NCBI RefSeq assembly: GCF_000170795.1
Contig: NZ_ABCM01000019.1
Location: 53,612-117,611, forward strand
Direction of reading: 5' to 3'
Source of the DNA: Pedobacter sp. BAL39
GTDB lineage: Bacteria; Bacteroidota; Bacteroidia; Sphingobacteriales; Sphingobacteriaceae
DNA: 64,000 nt
A model generated the notes under the pieces. The model was not told the DNA's origin. It did no database searches and saw nothing but the letters and a program-made list of their open reading frames with translations. Shown here one piece after another: positions 8,352-18,000 of this stretch. Made by a program: the position numbers and the translations under genes. How positions within the stretch are numbered: position 1 is the stretch's first letter; each line of letters begins with the position of its first letter.

Positions 8352-8975
8352 ATGAAAACATTAACCTATCTCCTTTTCTGCAGCGTCATTTATCTTCAGG
8401 CCTGCGGCAGCAATACAGAGCGCAGCAACCCAGTAGCAGATTCCATAACGGTCGACTCGCTGGATGCAATTGGTAGTAAAGGAGACACGAACCAGGTGAC
8501 CATTCAGATGGAAGACCATGACATCCAGCCTCCTGCTTCGGAAGCAACTGGATCAGCAAATGCAGAAGAAATCCTTCTGCTGGAAAATCAATCGGCCAGG
8601 GAACAGCTGCTGAAAGCTATTGACGCATGGCATCTTGAACATGAAGGAACTACAAAATCTGCAACTGATGATTCCATTATTCCCCTTACCGCCGCATATC
8701 TGGAAGATTTCGTAGCAAATATTGAATTCTCACGCATCCATACTGCAGGTGGAGCATACCGGCATTATCATTTTGAAACCAGTCAGGCCGACAACTGCAG
8801 CGACTTCATCAGGCTGACCTACAATGCTGATGTCAATCAATACCAATTACAGTTGAGCAACGGTTATCATGTAAAAACAGATGATCAGGACGATTGTATG
8901 GAATCAGATCATGTCATCAGTTTTATCATTAAAGACAAACAATTCGTCATTACAAACGTAACTTATGCCGGATAA
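8352..8975 (+). CDS. Hypothetical lipoprotein
   Basis: A 207-residue protein with signal peptide and lipobox (YLQAC, Cys18), so a lipid-anchored envelope protein. A low-complexity acidic linker (about 25-75) precedes a globular domain with alternating strands (FSRIHTAGGAYRHYHFET, FIRLTYNADVNQYQLQLS) and a C-terminal FIIKDKQFVITNVTYAG strand pair. Three further cysteines could form disulfides. I do not recognise a family. It is a single gene, ending at the hairpin shared with the convergent gene at 9059. Confidence 0.75.
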   Translation: MKTLTYLLFCSVIYLQACGSNTERSNPVADSITVDSLDAIGSKGDTNQVTIQMEDHDIQPPASEATGSANAEEILLLENQSAREQLLKAIDAWHLEHEGTTKSATDDSIIPLTAAYLEDFVANIEFSRIHTAGGAYRHYHFETSQADNCSDFIRLTYNADVNQYQLQLSNGYHVKTDDQDDCMESDHVISFIIKDKQFVITNVTYAG

Positions 8976-9027
8976 ATTCCGAAAAAGACGGGCTGTTTAC
9001 ATGAAGATTTTATGGGATTTGAAGATG

Positions 9028-9050
9028 AACTGGCCTGATGCAGGCCAGTT
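9028..9050. terminator. Bidirectional terminator hairpin
   Basis: AACTGGCCTG and its exact complement CAGGCCAGTT form a 10-bp stem with a 3-base loop between convergent genes ending at 8975 and 9059, followed on the plus strand by TTAA. Confidence 0.8.
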
Positions 9051-9058
9051 TTAACTGA

Positions 9059-9628
9059 TCAAAATGTTGTTTTCAGCTGATTGGCCTTGGCGATGATTTC
9101 CTTCGCAAGTACCTTTTCATTGAGGGTAGCGCTGTCATCATCATATCGCAAATACTTCCAGGTGTTTTTTGTATGGGCATCCTTGATGGCCAGCAGATAG
9201 TCACGTCCCTTGATGCGGATAGTCTTGTCATCTACCTTATCCACGGTCTTACCTGCTATCGGTGTTTTCAGCATCATCTCCATCATTGCAGGTTGGGTAA
9301 ACTCCATGCGCATGCGCTGGTCGTAGGCCGCCAGGCAGATCTGGGCCGCTCCTACTTTTTCGATTTTACTCATCTTCAGGTTGAGCGGTGCCTCCTCATA
9401 AATGGTTTTCATTCCCATGCCGGTCATCATGCCCGTGGCCATGGCCGACATTTGCGCTTTCGGCATCAGCTCAAACAGGCGTGGATACGTCATGTCAAGT
9501 ACTTCGTCAATTTTGTTCTGACTGGTTTTGAGTACAATGGCTTCAAAATCTTTTTTAATGGTCGTTTGGTCCTGGGCGAAAGCCGTCTGAGCTGCCGCCA
9601 TCAGCAAAAGCAGTAATAGTTTTCTCAT
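9059..9628 (-). CDS. Hypothetical exported protein
   Basis: A 189-residue protein with a clear cleavable signal peptide (MRKLLLLLLMAAAQTAFAQ). The mature part is mixed alpha/beta with methionine-rich helices (KAQMSAMATGMMTGMGMKTIYEE) and a C-terminal half of short strands (KTVDKVDDKTIRIKGRDYLLAIKDA). It resembles NTF2/SnoaL-like or DUF3887-like periplasmic proteins in length and layout, but I cannot assign it. The start at 9628 is chosen because the signal peptide begins there; the frame extends to 9679. A 17-bp repeat array lies 45 bases upstream. Confidence 0.75.
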   Translation of the reverse strand: MRKLLLLLLMAAAQTAFAQDQTTIKKDFEAIVLKTSQNKIDEVLDMTYPRLFELMPKAQMSAMATGMMTGMGMKTIYEEAPLNLKMSKIEKVGAAQICLAAYDQRMRMEFTQPAMMEMMLKTPIAGKTVDKVDDKTIRIKGRDYLLAIKDAHTKNTWKYLRYDDDSATLNEKVLAKEIIAKANQLKTTF

Positions 9629-9673
9629 AGCGAGCATACAGTTAAATATAATGCCAGATTTATGGTAGCAGAC

Positions 9674-9733
9674 TAACATTAATCCCAGAATAATGTTAAT
9701 ACCAAAATAATGTTAATACCAGACTAATGTTAA
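9674..9733. repeat. 17-bp direct repeat array with TAATGTTA core
   Basis: Units begin at 9674 (TAACATTAATCCCAGAA, degenerate), 9691 (TAATGTTAATACCAAAA), 9708 (TAATGTTAATACCAGAC) and 9725 (TAATGTTAA, partial). The period is exactly 17 bases. The array sits 45-105 bases upstream of the leftward gene starting at 9628 and could be a regulator-binding cluster or a simple tandem duplication. Confidence 0.8.
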
Positions 9734-9927
9734 ATGTCAGCCTCAAATGTGATGGATGATAAAACATCGTGCAGGATTTTAATAGGTACAAGATTTCTCC
9801 TGATCATCAACAATCAGGTTGAACATTTATGATGAAAAAAACATTGATCACACACAACCCGAGAAAATCCAGTTCATTTTGACAAAACGATCTGGGCAGA
9901 TCGCTGTTAATCCTGTAAAGAAGATTT

Positions 9928-10107
9928 ATGAATAATTTTTTCAGAGGGATTATCGCAGCCTGGGGCGCGAAAAAATTAGGCGGAGGCTGCCTGTCGACGA
10001 TCGTGATATTTGTACTGATCTATATGATGCTTGGAAAATGTAATTCTGAGCCCAGGGCAGCGGTTGTTCAACCGGTTAAGTCATCCCACATCGGCACATC
10101 CAAATAA
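9928..10107 (+). CDS. Small single-pass membrane protein (59 residues)
   Basis: An ATG at 9928 opens a 59-codon frame, MNNFFRGIIAAWGAKKLGG and so on. It encodes an N-terminal amphipathic stretch with a Gly-rich GGGCL turn, one membrane helix (STIVIFVLIYMMLG, about 23-36) and a short polar tail rich in proline and serine. The layout is that of a small inner-membrane protein, and I recall similar short proteins in Sphingobacteriaceae without known function. It lies 29 bases before the SDR dehydrogenase gene on the same strand and is probably co-transcribed. Confidence 0.6.
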   Translation: MNNFFRGIIAAWGAKKLGGGCLSTIVIFVLIYMMLGKCNSEPRAAVVQPVKSSHIGTSK

Positions 10108-10136
10108 CAATTTCAAGGTGAATAAAATACAGCAAC

Positions 10137-10925
10137 ATGACGAAACTTAATAAAACCATAGTGGTCACGGGCGCCAGTTCAGGCATCGGACAGGGCATTG
10201 CAGTTGCTTTTGGTCAGCTCGGGGCTAACGTCCTCATCAACTACCATAGCGACGAAGAGGGCGCAAAGGAAACGCTCAAGCAAATCAATGATGGTGGAGG
10301 AACGGGTATCATTCATCAGGCCAATGTAGGTATTGAAGAAGAGGTGATCAGTATGTTCGACCGCGCAAAAGAGGAATTTGGTGGATTTGACGTACTGATC
10401 AACAATGCGGGCATCCAACAAGACAATACATTTTCAAAGATGAGCCTTGAGGAGTGGACTACTGTTATTGATACTAACCTGACGGGACAATTTTTATGCG
10501 CCAGAGAAGCCATCAGGCATTTTGAAGGAAAGCCAGACACTGGAAAGGTAAAGGGGAATGTAATCTTCATGAGTTCTGTGCACGACATCATTCCATGGGC
10601 AGGACACATCAACTATGCCGCCTCGAAGGGAGGAATCCTAATGCTGATGAAGTCGCTGGCACTGGAAGTGGCACCACAAAAGATCAGAGTAAATGCGATT
10701 TCTCCCGGGGCTATTGCTACCGATATCAATGAAGAGGTCTGGAGTGATGAAACAAAGAAAAAGGAATTGCTCAAGCTGATCCCCTATCAGCGTATAGGTG
10801 AAGCGAAAGACGTAGCTAAAGCGGCAATCTGGCTGGCCTCCGATGATAGCGATTATGTGATTGGAACAACCATCTATGTGGATGGCGGGATGACCCTGTA
10901 TCCGGGGTTTGTAGACAACGGCTAG
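10137..10925 (+). CDS. SDR family oxidoreductase (glucose 1-dehydrogenase-like)
   Basis: A 262-residue classical short-chain dehydrogenase. The TGASSGIGQGIA cofactor loop is at about 11-22, NNAG follows at about 89, and the catalytic Ser-Tyr-Lys set is present (SSVHDIIPWAGHINYAASKGG). The C-terminal DGGMTLYPGF is characteristic of glucose 1-dehydrogenases of the Bacillus type, which oxidise D-glucose to gluconolactone with NAD(P)+. The substrate in this organism is inferred from similarity only. It ends at a strong hairpin shared with the convergent GH92 gene. Confidence 0.88.
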   Translation: MTKLNKTIVVTGASSGIGQGIAVAFGQLGANVLINYHSDEEGAKETLKQINDGGGTGIIHQANVGIEEEVISMFDRAKEEFGGFDVLINNAGIQQDNTFSKMSLEEWTTVIDTNLTGQFLCAREAIRHFEGKPDTGKVKGNVIFMSSVHDIIPWAGHINYAASKGGILMLMKSLALEVAPQKIRVNAISPGAIATDINEEVWSDETKKKELLKLIPYQRIGEAKDVAKAAIWLASDDSDYVIGTTIYVDGGMTLYPGFVDNG

Positions 10926-10940
10926 GACCATCTATTTACA

Positions 10941-10976
10941 AAAAAAGGAGGACTGGTCAACAGTACCTCCTTTTTT
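10941..10976. terminator. Bidirectional rho-independent terminator
   Basis: AAAAAAGGAGG and CCTCCTTTTTT form a perfect 11-bp stem, with a further ACTG/CAGT pair inside. T-runs exist on both strands. It lies between the SDR gene and the convergent GH92 gene. Confidence 0.92.
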
Positions 10977-10994
10977 AAACTTTAATGGATAAAG

Positions 10995-13274
10995 CTATTT
11001 TCCGGGAATAGAGATCGGTCGGCTTTCGGGAGCAATTCCCCATGTAGCTGAGGGCTTGTTACCCATCGTGATCTCAAGTTCGCCGCCGGCAACAATGTCC
11101 TGATGCCTGATGTACGAATAGGCATAGTCTTTACCGTTCAGGTTGATTTTCTGAATGTACTTATTTTCAGGGCTATTATTCAACACCTTAATGTGGAACT
11201 TTTTTGTCCCCATGCTGATGGTTGCCTCATTGATCAGGGGGCTACCAAAAACATACAGTCCATTTGCAGGATTTACAGGGTAAAAACCCAATGCAGAAAA
11301 GGCGTACCATGATGACATCTGTCCGAGGTCTTCATTTCCACACAGACCATCAGGCTTTACCGTATACAGTGAATCGGCAATATGGCGAACGAGGTCCGCT
11401 GTTTTCCAGGGCTGACCGGCGTAGGCATACAGGTAAGGAATGTGGTGATTGGGTTCATTGCCCTGCGCATATTGACCCACCAGTCCACTGATATCCGGAG
11501 AGCTGCCTTCAGCCATTTCAGAGCTCATGCTGAACAGCTCATCCAGTTTTTTGCTGAACGGCTGATCACCACCAAAAAGCTGGATCAGGCCTTCCGGATC
11601 CTGCGGTACAAGCCAGGTATATTGCCATGCGTTGCCTTCCGTATAATCATCTTCACGGTGTTTCGAGGCTATCGGATCAAAAGGTTCACGCCATTGGCCA
11701 TTGGCCAGCTTGCCACGCATGAACTGGATCTTAGGATCGAAATACTGTTCATAGAGTTTTGCTCTTTTGCTGAAATACGCAGCGTCATCAGTTTTGTTCA
11801 GCGATTTTGCCATCTGGGCAATACACCAATCGTCAATTGCATACTCCAGCCCTTTCGCCACCGATTCAATAACGCTATCAGCTGGAATATAGGTCAGCTT
11901 CTGTGCATAATTGATACCATCTGTCTGCTGCATGGCCGAATGTTTCACGGCTTCATAAGCCAGGTTCACATCGAAGCCCCGGAATCCCTTCAGGTAAGCA
12001 TCAACAATCACTGGCACAGCATGATAGCCGATCATGGTGTTCGTCTCGCTTCCCATCAGGTGCCATACCGGAAGTTTTCCCTGCTGCTGATAAATAGCAA
12101 GAAGTGTATTTACGATGTCGTTTACCTTGTCCTGGTGTAACATCGTATATAGCGGATGGTAGGCCCTATAGGTATCCCACAGGGAGAACGTGGTATAATT
12201 GCTGAACTTAGCATTTTTATAGACCTTTTTATCCGTACCACGATAATCGCCATTGGCATCGTTGAAGATCGAAGGCGCAATCATGGTATGGTAAAGTGCG
12301 GTATAGAAAATCGTACTTGTATTTTTATCCGCATCGATTTTTACCTTCGCCAGCTCTTTGTTCCATTTGTTATCCGCCTGCACAGTAACGGCATTGAAGT
12401 CCCAGCCAGGAAGTTCTGCCCTGATGTTGGCCAGTGCATTTTCGTAGCTTACCGGTGATAGTCCTACTTTGATTTTCAGCAGCTGCCCTTTGATACCCGC
12501 AAAGTTAAGCACTGCTTTCATGCGTACGGCTTTACCTTCCTTACCCTTCATGACAACAGTGCTGTCGTATAATGACATGCTGGAAAGGGGCTGCGACAGT
12601 TTAATGGCAAAGTACAGACGTTGGTCTACAGACCAGCCTGTAGACATTCGGTATCCGACAATGGTGCGGTCGTCAATCTGTTTCAGGTAAGTGTCTGTGG
12701 GTTTGTCCCATCCGATGCCCTCATTCAGGTCGACAATAACATGTGGTGTTTTTGCTCCTGCAGGGAAGCGGTACTGATGGAAGCCAACGCGCTCCGTTGC
12801 AGTAAGCTCTGCTTTAATCTGGTATTTATCGAGCAGTACGCCGTAATATCCAGGTTTGACCACCTCATTTTCATGAGAAAAAGTAGACAGGTATCCCCCA
12901 TCCGGATCCTCTTTTGTGCCCTTCTTCAAAAGCAGTTTACCTGTTGCAGGCATGATGGAGATGTCGTTCAGGTCGCCTATTCCCGTGCCACTCAGGTGGG
13001 TATGCGTAAATCCGACGATGGTGTTGCTGGAATAGTGGTAACCACTGCACCAGTCCCATCCTTCAAAAATATTTGTCGGTCCTAATTGCACCGCTCCAAA
13101 GGGCACATTGGCCCCTACAAAAACATGTCCGTGACCAGCAGAGCCGATCAGTGGATCGACGTACTGGGTTAGCGAACCTTGTTTTGAAGGAACAGTTTTT
13201 TGAGATCTTGCCGTTGTGCCTGTGGCTAAGGCAACAGCAATCGCAAGTCCGGTTATTACTTTATTCATATTCAT
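10995..13274 (-). CDS. GH92 family alpha-mannosidase
   Basis: A 759-residue exported protein with signal peptide (NKVITGLAIAVALATGTTARSQ). The GH92 signature runs through its length: YVDPLIGSAGHGHVFVGANVP at the N-terminus, FTHTHLSGTG, FSLWDTYRAYHPL, GNEPNHHIPYLYAY and GNEDLGQMSSWYAFSALGFYP. In this calcium-dependent inverting family the last two motifs bear acidic catalytic residues. GH92 enzymes remove alpha-linked mannose from mannans or N-glycans. It is the last gene of the leftward SusC-SusD-GH92 unit. The start at 13274 (or 13268) begins the signal peptide; the longer frame to 13340 runs back to the T-run of the upstream terminator. Confidence 0.93.
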   Translation of the reverse strand: MNMNKVITGLAIAVALATGTTARSQKTVPSKQGSLTQYVDPLIGSAGHGHVFVGANVPFGAVQLGPTNIFEGWDWCSGYHYSSNTIVGFTHTHLSGTGIGDLNDISIMPATGKLLLKKGTKEDPDGGYLSTFSHENEVVKPGYYGVLLDKYQIKAELTATERVGFHQYRFPAGAKTPHVIVDLNEGIGWDKPTDTYLKQIDDRTIVGYRMSTGWSVDQRLYFAIKLSQPLSSMSLYDSTVVMKGKEGKAVRMKAVLNFAGIKGQLLKIKVGLSPVSYENALANIRAELPGWDFNAVTVQADNKWNKELAKVKIDADKNTSTIFYTALYHTMIAPSIFNDANGDYRGTDKKVYKNAKFSNYTTFSLWDTYRAYHPLYTMLHQDKVNDIVNTLLAIYQQQGKLPVWHLMGSETNTMIGYHAVPVIVDAYLKGFRGFDVNLAYEAVKHSAMQQTDGINYAQKLTYIPADSVIESVAKGLEYAIDDWCIAQMAKSLNKTDDAAYFSKRAKLYEQYFDPKIQFMRGKLANGQWREPFDPIASKHREDDYTEGNAWQYTWLVPQDPEGLIQLFGGDQPFSKKLDELFSMSSEMAEGSSPDISGLVGQYAQGNEPNHHIPYLYAYAGQPWKTADLVRHIADSLYTVKPDGLCGNEDLGQMSSWYAFSALGFYPVNPANGLYVFGSPLINEATISMGTKKFHIKVLNNSPENKYIQKINLNGKDYAYSYIRHQDIVAGGELEITMGNKPSATWGIAPESRPISIPGK

Positions 13275-13340
13275 TATTTTAAAGGAGACATCATTTACAA
13301 AACACCCGATTTTAAACGAGCTGTTGCTCCGGGTATTCAT

Positions 13341-13385
13341 AAAAAAGGCGTTATCCTTGAGGGTTGCCCCATCAGGATAACGCCT
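13341..13385 (-). terminator. Rho-independent terminator between SusD and GH92 genes
   Basis: On the minus strand AGGCGTTATCCT pairs with AGGATAACGCCT (12-bp perfect stem, 13346-13357 with 13374-13385), and the stem is followed by six T residues. It would attenuate transcription before GH92, so that the binding proteins are made in excess over the enzyme. Confidence 0.88.
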
Positions 13386-13427
13386 GCTTACAAAATTAGA
13401 AATTCTATTTATTCAGCTTTGCTAATT

Positions 13428-15017
13428 TTAAAAGTTTGCCCTGTTTACATCCCACCATACACGAGTACCGCCATTGTCAGGACCGCCAAGTAGCTGGATT
13501 GCATTTTGCACTTCTTTGTTGTTGGTATTGTATTCACTTTGCGCATAAGGCAGTCGGCGGATTTGTACCTGCGTATCAATTGTTCCGGCACTTTTATTAT
13601 TTACGACAGTAAACAACTTAGGATATCCCGTTCTTCTGAATTCTGACCATGCCTCCTGACCTTCAGGGAACACAGCAAGCCATTTCTGGGTCAGCACCTG
13701 CTCCAGCTTTTGCTCATTGGTACCACCAGCATTCCATTTTACCTTTACAGTAGATAGTGCAGGTGAGTTATTGGCGCTGTTTTTAGGATCCTGGTAAGCA
13801 GCTTGTGTACTCGTTTCGTCAGCTTTGTAATTACCGACGTTCACACCCCACTGCTGCATAGACACATCAATACCTTTCTCATAATTGGTTTGAGGATCAC
13901 CGGCACCAGCCCAGCCCCTAAGTCCAGCTTCGGCTTTAAGGAACCAGCTTTCAGCGGCGCACATCAGTTGTTGCGCTTTCAGCTGTGTGAATGTATTGGA
14001 GGTGTTTAAAGTAGCATATGTCGCGTAATCGTCCTTTGCAGGGATGTTAATCCCGATGCGAATACCAATATACTGACCGGCGAAAGCTGCATCTGTAGCA
14101 GGTGAAGCGTATGCCGGAAGTCGTGGATCGTTAAATCCAGTCAGGTAGCTGGTCAGACTTGCATTCAGGCGGTTATCTGCCCAGTCTTTAGTAATCATAT
14201 AAAGATCACTTGTACCATTGGTAACAGCAACAGCGGCATCATCAGCGGGGTCAGTCATCAGACCACCGGTATTTGCCATTGCCTTTTCACCCTGAAGCTG
14301 GGCGACTGAAGGTGCAACTTTTGACAAGCGCACAGCAAGGCGTAGACGCAATGAATTTGCAAACTTTATCCATTTTCTATAGTCACCATTAAAAAGTAAG
14401 TCTGCGCTTGCAAAAGGAGTCGCAGCCGGATTAGCGGCCACGTAGGTCTGTAAGGAATTAACAGCGGTATCCAGCTCCAGAAAAAATTGGTTATATACCT
14501 TTTCCTGACTATCGTACTCGGATGAAAGCAGCGACTGACCAAATTTGCTGTATGGGATGGGACCAAATTTATCAGTGATCCTGTGCATGGCCTCGACTTT
14601 AAGGATCAACGCTACCGCCCAAAAATCAGGGTTATTGGTTTTAGCTCCGGCAGCGGCCATTCTGCTGAGGGGGAACATCACGTAGGTATACATGTCTTTA
14701 AACCCATTTGAGTTCCAGCCGTCAACCATGCTATAGTTCAAGTTGTATTCCGTTCTGAAAGGCGTTGGAGACATCATATAACCTGCATAGGCATCTGCAC
14801 TCAGGTTTTGTGCGGTCTGGTAATTGTGAAAGATATTGGACTGGATGGGCTTGAACAGCGAGATCACTTCCACATCTTTATTGGGAACCCCTGTAGGGTC
14901 TGTATTGTATTCTTCAAAATTCTTTGTACAGCCTGCGTTGAACATCAGGACTAATGCACATAGGGACAACATAATATACCGGCCCCGGGTGATGGTTTGT
15001 TTATATGAAGTGTTCAT
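13428..15017 (-). CDS. SusD/RagB-like nutrient-binding lipoprotein
   Basis: A 529-residue outer-membrane lipoprotein. The signal peptide ends at a lipobox with Cys30 (MFNAGC), followed by KNFEEYNTDPTGV, typical of the SusD-like type 2 family. The body is rich in TPR-like helices, and the C-terminus carries EGQEAWSEFRRTGYP and RLPYAQSEYNTN, common to this family. It caps the SusC barrel and captures glycan ligands at the cell surface. The start codon lies 23 bases downstream of the susC stop (the start at 15017 is preferred over the frame to 15041). Confidence 0.93.
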   Translation of the reverse strand: MNTSYKQTITRGRYIMLSLCALVLMFNAGCTKNFEEYNTDPTGVPNKDVEVISLFKPIQSNIFHNYQTAQNLSADAYAGYMMSPTPFRTEYNLNYSMVDGWNSNGFKDMYTYVMFPLSRMAAAGAKTNNPDFWAVALILKVEAMHRITDKFGPIPYSKFGQSLLSSEYDSQEKVYNQFFLELDTAVNSLQTYVAANPAATPFASADLLFNGDYRKWIKFANSLRLRLAVRLSKVAPSVAQLQGEKAMANTGGLMTDPADDAAVAVTNGTSDLYMITKDWADNRLNASLTSYLTGFNDPRLPAYASPATDAAFAGQYIGIRIGINIPAKDDYATYATLNTSNTFTQLKAQQLMCAAESWFLKAEAGLRGWAGAGDPQTNYEKGIDVSMQQWGVNVGNYKADETSTQAAYQDPKNSANNSPALSTVKVKWNAGGTNEQKLEQVLTQKWLAVFPEGQEAWSEFRRTGYPKLFTVVNNKSAGTIDTQVQIRRLPYAQSEYNTNNKEVQNAIQLLGGPDNGGTRVWWDVNRANF

Positions 15018-15040
15018 GGTTACTGATTTTAAATGGATCA

Positions 15041-18000
15041 TTATAAGGTTACATTAAGGCTGAAACCAATGTTGCGTGTTGCTGGCTGGTTAAAGATATC
15101 TACACCAGACAAGCCGTTACCTGTAGACATGGTAACCTCAGGATCGTAAGGCGCTTTTTTGTAGAAGTAGAAAATATTTCTACCAGTTAGCGATAACCTC
15201 AGGTTTTTAACCACACTGTTTTTCACTGGAAATCCATATCCAAGCGCCGCTTCGCGCAGGCGTACCACGGTAGCACTGTAAATGTACTGCTCTGATACAC
15301 CAGCTTTACCTCCGACAGAGCTATACCATACCTGAGGATCAACGCTGGTTACCGCATTGCCATTCACATCTACACCGTTGATGGTCACTCCACCCGCATT
15401 TCTCGCATCACCAGTAACCTTAGATACACCATATTCATCCATCAGCGCTTGTGTAGCCGACAACACCTGTCCTCCGAACTTACCATCAATCAGGAAGCTC
15501 AGGCTAAAGTTACCATAGTTAAAGTTGTTGCTCCATCCCATACTGAACTTAGGGTTCGCATTTCCAAGATATCTGAAACCTTCATTATCAATTTGAGGAG
15601 AACCATCTGCGTTTACGATGATGCGTCCCTGAGCGTCTTTCTTAGTGACCACACCATAGATATCGCCGAAAGAACCACCATTTACCAAACGGGACTCATA
15701 GTTGGTATTGCTGTTTGCGGTAAGTGTAGCGCGGTCAATACCGTTGGCACTACTTACGTCAATCACTTTGTTTTTATTTCTTGCAGCATTCAGGCCGGTA
15801 GTCCATTGGAATTTATCATTCTTGATGACATCATAACCCAATGTAACCTCGAAACCAGTATTCTGCACTTCGCCCCCATTGATGTAACCTTTAGTATATC
15901 CTGTAGAGGCAACCGGTACTATTTCAATGAACTGATTAGTGGTATTTGATTTATAATAAGTGAAAGCAAAATTCAGCTTGTTATCGAACATCCGCAGATC
16001 CAAACCACCTTCAAAAGTATTTGTCTTTTCAGGTTTCAAGGAAGGGAAAGGTGCTACAGGATTGAGTACAATTGAACCATTGTTAGGGTCCAGATAGTTG
16101 ACCACATTGGTCACATATGGAGGTACAGTATTACCCACCTGTGCATAAGTACCTCTGATTTTCGCGTAGCTGATGACATCAGGAAGCTCAACCATTTGTT
16201 TCAGCAGGAACGATAAACCTACTGAAGGATAGAAATAAGATTGTGTAGGCGTAAAGGCCAGGTTCGAAGACCAGTCAGATCTACCTGTTACGGTCAGGAA
16301 TGCCCAGTCTTTGTACGAAAGGTTGGCATTAGCGAAGATGGACTGCAGCTGGCTGTGGCGTGGCGCGAGTGTAGTCACATTGCTGACCGTACCTGCGATA
16401 AGTGTATTCTGCGCAGTGAAAAGGTTTGGAATGTTGAGACCAAGTCCGGAGCCAATGTTTGTTCCTACAGTTTTGTTGTCGGTGATACTTGTACCCAATA
16501 CTCCATCAAGTTTGAAGTCTGCACTCAATGGAATGTTGAAGTTCAATAACGCATCCGCATATTTCTGCTCCATGGTCTGGTTGTTCAGAATATACTGACC
16601 ATTAGGTCTTGAAAGTGTAGCTTGCGTACCGGAATATAACTTCTGGTCGTAGCTGTCAGTGATACGGTCCAATGTTCCCCTTACCTGGATGTTCAGGTAT
16701 TTGTTGAAGTCGTATTTCACACTTCCGTTGACCAGCATCCTGTTACGTTTTGAGTTGTTCAGGTTCCTGTTGGTGATCCACCATGGGTTCTGTTGCAGAT
16801 CCTGGTTGGCAATCCAATTCTGGCGCGCATATCCGACCTGATCAGCTAACTCATAGTTCTCTTTGTAAGGCGTAATGTCCAGTCCCCGTGGAAACAGGTA
16901 AAGACCTGTCAATGGATTGAAATAATAACCAAGTCCTGGAGAATTGTCAATATTCTGAGCGGTGTAATTTACACTACCATCAACGGTCAGTTTATTATCG
17001 AAGAATTTTGCTGTTTCGCGCAGGTTAAAGTTATGCCTGTCCAGTTTGTTTCCCGGCTGCACACCTCTTGCGTTGGTATTGGCATAAGAAAAGTACGTTT
17101 GTGCATTTTCTGTGCCGCCAGATAGGTTGATGGCATTCGTCAGGTTGGTTCCTGTCTGATAGAACTCATCGAGGTTGTCCTTGCTGCCGGTAGTGATTTT
17201 ATCACCCCAGCTTTGAATAGAAGAAGAGGTGGTACGGCCGTAAGTATTTTGGAACTCCGGTTTAGATACGATTTGATCTGTAGTTAACGAAGAGTTGAAG
17301 TTTACCTGCATTTTGCCAGCTTTACCTCTTTTAGTAGTGATCAGGATGACACCATTTGCAGCCTGGCTACCATATAAGGCAGAAGCGGATGCACCTTTAA
17401 GCACACTCATGCTCTCGATATCGTCAGGATTCAGGTTGGAAATACCATCACCACCATCTACGTTTGTAGAGCCTCCGTAAGGACTGTTTGGTTGCTCTGC
17501 TTTGTTCGGGCTGTTGGAAATGGGTACCCCATCGATCACGTATAATGGCTGGTTATTTCCGGAGAAAGATCTGTTACCACGAAGGATGACCTTTGCCGAA
17601 CCACCTACACCAGAAGCACTCGGACTGATGGTGATACCAGCGATCTTACCATTCAGGGAGTTCATCATGTTGTCGCTTTTCACACGTGTCAGCTCATCAC
17701 CCCCCACCTGCTGTGTAGCGTAAGTAAGTGATTTTTCAGACCGTTTGATACCGAGGGCAGTAACCACTACTTCGCTCAGCTGCTGATCATCGGCGGCAAG
17801 GGTAACGTTAACAGTAGCGCTTGTACCCACGGTAACCTCCTGGGTTTTGTAACCGATATAGGTAAATACCAATACAGAACCAGGTTTGGCATTTAAGGAG
17901 AATTGTCCGGTACCATCTGTCTGCGTACCTGTTTTTGTTCCCTTGACGAGCACAGATACACCAATGAGGGTTTCGCCAGAGGCATCTTTGACCGTTCCTT

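Noticed and set aside
11382..12140. 252-codon plus-strand ORF.
   Set aside because: It lies wholly antisense to the GH92 gene, whose family motifs fix the true frame.
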